Source: Kiritimatiellia bacterium
Lineage (GTDB): Bacteria > Verrucomicrobiota > Kiritimatiellia > UBA8416 > JAIOPI01
Length of the DNA: 6,593 nt
Direction of reading: 5' to 3'
Assembly: GCA_028822745.1 (NCBI GenBank)
Contig: JAPKCZ010000113.1
Span: 1 to 6,593 of the forward strand
Part shown: in pieces, positions 5,244-6,593 of the stretch
How the letters are laid out: each line of letters starts with the position of its first letter
Numbering within the stretch: position 1 is the stretch's first letter
Translations under genes and position numbers: made by a program
The notes under the pieces: generated by a model
Seen by the model: only the letters and a program-made list of their open reading frames with translations
What the model was told of the DNA's origin: nothing
Database searches by the model: none

Positions 5244-6593
5244 ATGATCGCCGAATCCACATTGCCTGACACGTTGCGCGAAACCCTCGAGCGCGATATC
5301 AAAGGTGACGTATCTTTTGATCCCCACGTGTTGGCGTTGTATTCAACGGACGCCAGTCACTATCAGATACAACCCCTGGGGCTCGTCTTGCCCCGCGATG
5401 CAGACGATGTGTTGTGCGCCGTCCATGCGGCCGCTGAACACGGTGTGTCGCTTCTGCCGCGTGGGGGCGGCACCAGTCTGGCGGGCCAAACGATCGGCAA
5501 GTCGCTGGTCATTGATTTCTCCAAATACATGGACGCTCTCATTGAGGTCAATACGGAGGAGCAGTGGGCGCGTGTTCAGCCTGGCATTATTCGCGATGAG
5601 CTGAACGCCGCACTTCGTCCGCATGGCTTGCTTTTTGCGCCCGACCCGGCCACGTCGAGTCATGCCAATCTCGGTGGGATGATTGCGAACAACTCGTCCG
5701 GTACGAAGAGTGTTTTGTACGGGAAAACGATTGATCATATCGTTGCGCTGGATGTGATTCTGGCCGATGGGACGCGCATGACGCTCGATGCGACTTCGCC
5801 TGAGGCCTATGCCGCGCGCTGCGAAGGCGAAACGCGCGAAGCGGAGATTTACCGATCGTTTAAAAAGATCATCGATACGCATGCGTCTGACATTCGCGAT
5901 GGCTATCCCAAGGTGATGCGCCGTGTGGGTGGCTACCCGCTGGATGAATTCGTCGATGTCGACGCCTGGAATCTTGCCAAGCTCTTTTCGGGTAGTGAAG
6001 GAACATTGGGGTTTGTCGTCGAAGCCAAAATCAACCTGGTCCCTGTGCCCGCGGCCACCAGTATTTGCGTTGTGCATTTTGCCGACTTACTCGAGGCCAT
6101 TCGATCGGTTGAGACCATTCTCACGTACCAGCCGTCAGCGGTGGAAATTCTTGATCGTACGGTGCTGCAAATGTCGCGCGAAAATCTGAGTACGGCTCGC
6201 CTGACGCGTTTTATGGAAGGTGATCCTGCCGCCGTACTGATTGTTGAGTTTTATGGAGAGCATGATGCTGATGTGGCCGAGCGTGCGCGCGCCTTGGGCG
6301 AGGGGCTGCGGCAGAAGGGCATGGGCTATGCGTACCCCTGCATGTTAGACGCCAAGTCGCAGGCTGACGTTTGGACGGTGCGCAAGAATGGTCTTGGATT
6401 GATGCTGAGCGTGAAAGGCGAATTCAAGCCCGCCGCATTCATTGAAGATGCTGCCATTCCAATCAAGGCTCTACCCGAGTACATCGATCGTGTTCTTAAA
6501 TACGTTCGCGAACAGGGCCGCGATGTCTCTATGTATGCACACGCCAGCGTTGGCGTGATTCACGTTCGTCCCATGTTGAACCTCAAGCAGGAC
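5244..6593 (+). CDS. FAD-linked 2-hydroxyacid dehydrogenase, GlcD/YdiJ type (3' end missing)
   Basis: First 450 residues of an FAD-dependent dehydrogenase; the frame is still open at the window edge. The PCMH-type FAD-binding domain covers roughly residues 45-265, with PRGGGTSLAGQ (72-82), PDPATSSHANLGGMIANNSSG (from ~133), YGKTIDHI, and FSGSEGTLGFV (from 248). The C-terminal substrate cap follows, with the family segments VWTVRKNGLG, KGEFKPAAFIEDAAIP (391-406) and HASVGVIHVRP (433-443), whose two histidines replace the HxGDGNxH of short GlcD/Dld enzymes. These segments are typical of the long YdiJ-like class (about 950-1000 residues), which carries a 4Fe-4S and CCG-domain half after the oxidase; that half would lie beyond this window. 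Known substrates in the superfamily are glycolate, D-lactate and D-2-hydroxyglutarate. Electrons probably pass to the membrane quinone pool or another carrier. It lies 42 bases after the aminotransferase, likely one operon. The exact substrate cannot be told. Confidence 0.92.
   Translation, partial: MIAESTLPDTLRETLERDIKGDVSFDPHVLALYSTDASHYQIQPLGLVLPRDADDVLCAVHAAAEHGVSLLPRGGGTSLAGQTIGKSLVIDFSKYMDALIEVNTEEQWARVQPGIIRDELNAALRPHGLLFAPDPATSSHANLGGMIANNSSGTKSVLYGKTIDHIVALDVILADGTRMTLDATSPEAYAARCEGETREAEIYRSFKKIIDTHASDIRDGYPKVMRRVGGYPLDEFVDVDAWNLAKLFSGSEGTLGFVVEAKINLVPVPAATSICVVHFADLLEAIRSVETILTYQPSAVEILDRTVLQMSRENLSTARLTRFMEGDPAAVLIVEFYGEHDADVAERARALGEGLRQKGMGYAYPCMLDAKSQADVWTVRKNGLGLMLSVKGEFKPAAFIEDAAIPIKALPEYIDRVLKYVREQGRDVSMYAHASVGVIHVRPMLNLKQD

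Noticed and set aside
5343..6077. Long open frame (244 codons) on the minus strand opposite the FAD oxidase gene
   Set aside because: It lies wholly antisense to a gene with clear family motifs, its translation shows no recognisable domain, and it has no reason to exist beyond the codon bias of the real gene.
1..6593. CRISPR arrays, insertion sequences, phage or defence genes
   Set aside because: No spaced direct repeats, transposase motifs or terminal inverted repeats were seen, and all substantial genes are housekeeping or metabolic.

Overview
This looks like ordinary chromosomal DNA from a bacterium with moderate GC content. Coding density is high. There are no phage, insertion sequence, tRNA, rRNA or CRISPR signatures. 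Era is a universal bacterial GTPase, so the host is a bacterium rather than an archaeon. Era next to an M42-type peptidase, a NahK-like sugar kinase and a YdiJ-type FAD/Fe-S oxidase would suit an environmental lineage, for example in or near the PVC or Hydrogenedentota/Sumerlaeota groups. That placement is a guess from gene content only; nothing in the window fixes the phylum.

Layout from left to right. Positions 1-121 hold no recognisable gene, but contain a strong bulged hairpin (28-64) downstream of the leftward genes. Positions 122-2129 carry a two-gene minus-strand operon: era (ribosome assembly GTPase), then an M42 metallo-aminopeptidase starting 19 bases after the era stop. A divergent gap (2130-2305) separates era from a small plus-strand gene (2306-2710) for an exported protein of about 108 mature residues that I do not recognise. 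It converges on a minus-strand gene (2802-3884, open upstream to 4022) for a NahK-like kinase of the aminoglycoside-phosphotransferase fold. A second divergent gap (3885-4088) follows. A plus-strand pair then runs off the right edge: a class V PLP aminotransferase of the alanine-glyoxylate/serine-pyruvate type (4089-5201), and the first 450 codons of a GlcD/YdiJ-type FAD-linked 2-hydroxyacid dehydrogenase (5244-6593, cut by the window end).

Functional reading. Era plus peptidase is a housekeeping pair. The aminotransferase-oxidase pair makes biochemical sense: an FAD enzyme that oxidises a 2-hydroxyacid (glycolate, D-lactate or D-2-hydroxyglutarate) next to an enzyme that transaminates a 2-oxoacid (glyoxylate or pyruvate). 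The simplest hypothesis is glycolate to glyoxylate to glycine salvage. The kinase probably acts on a sugar at C1, but its usual phosphorylase and epimerase partners are not in view. I found no clear evidence of a new biological system. The least explained item is the small exported protein; the most testable is the glyoxylate pair.
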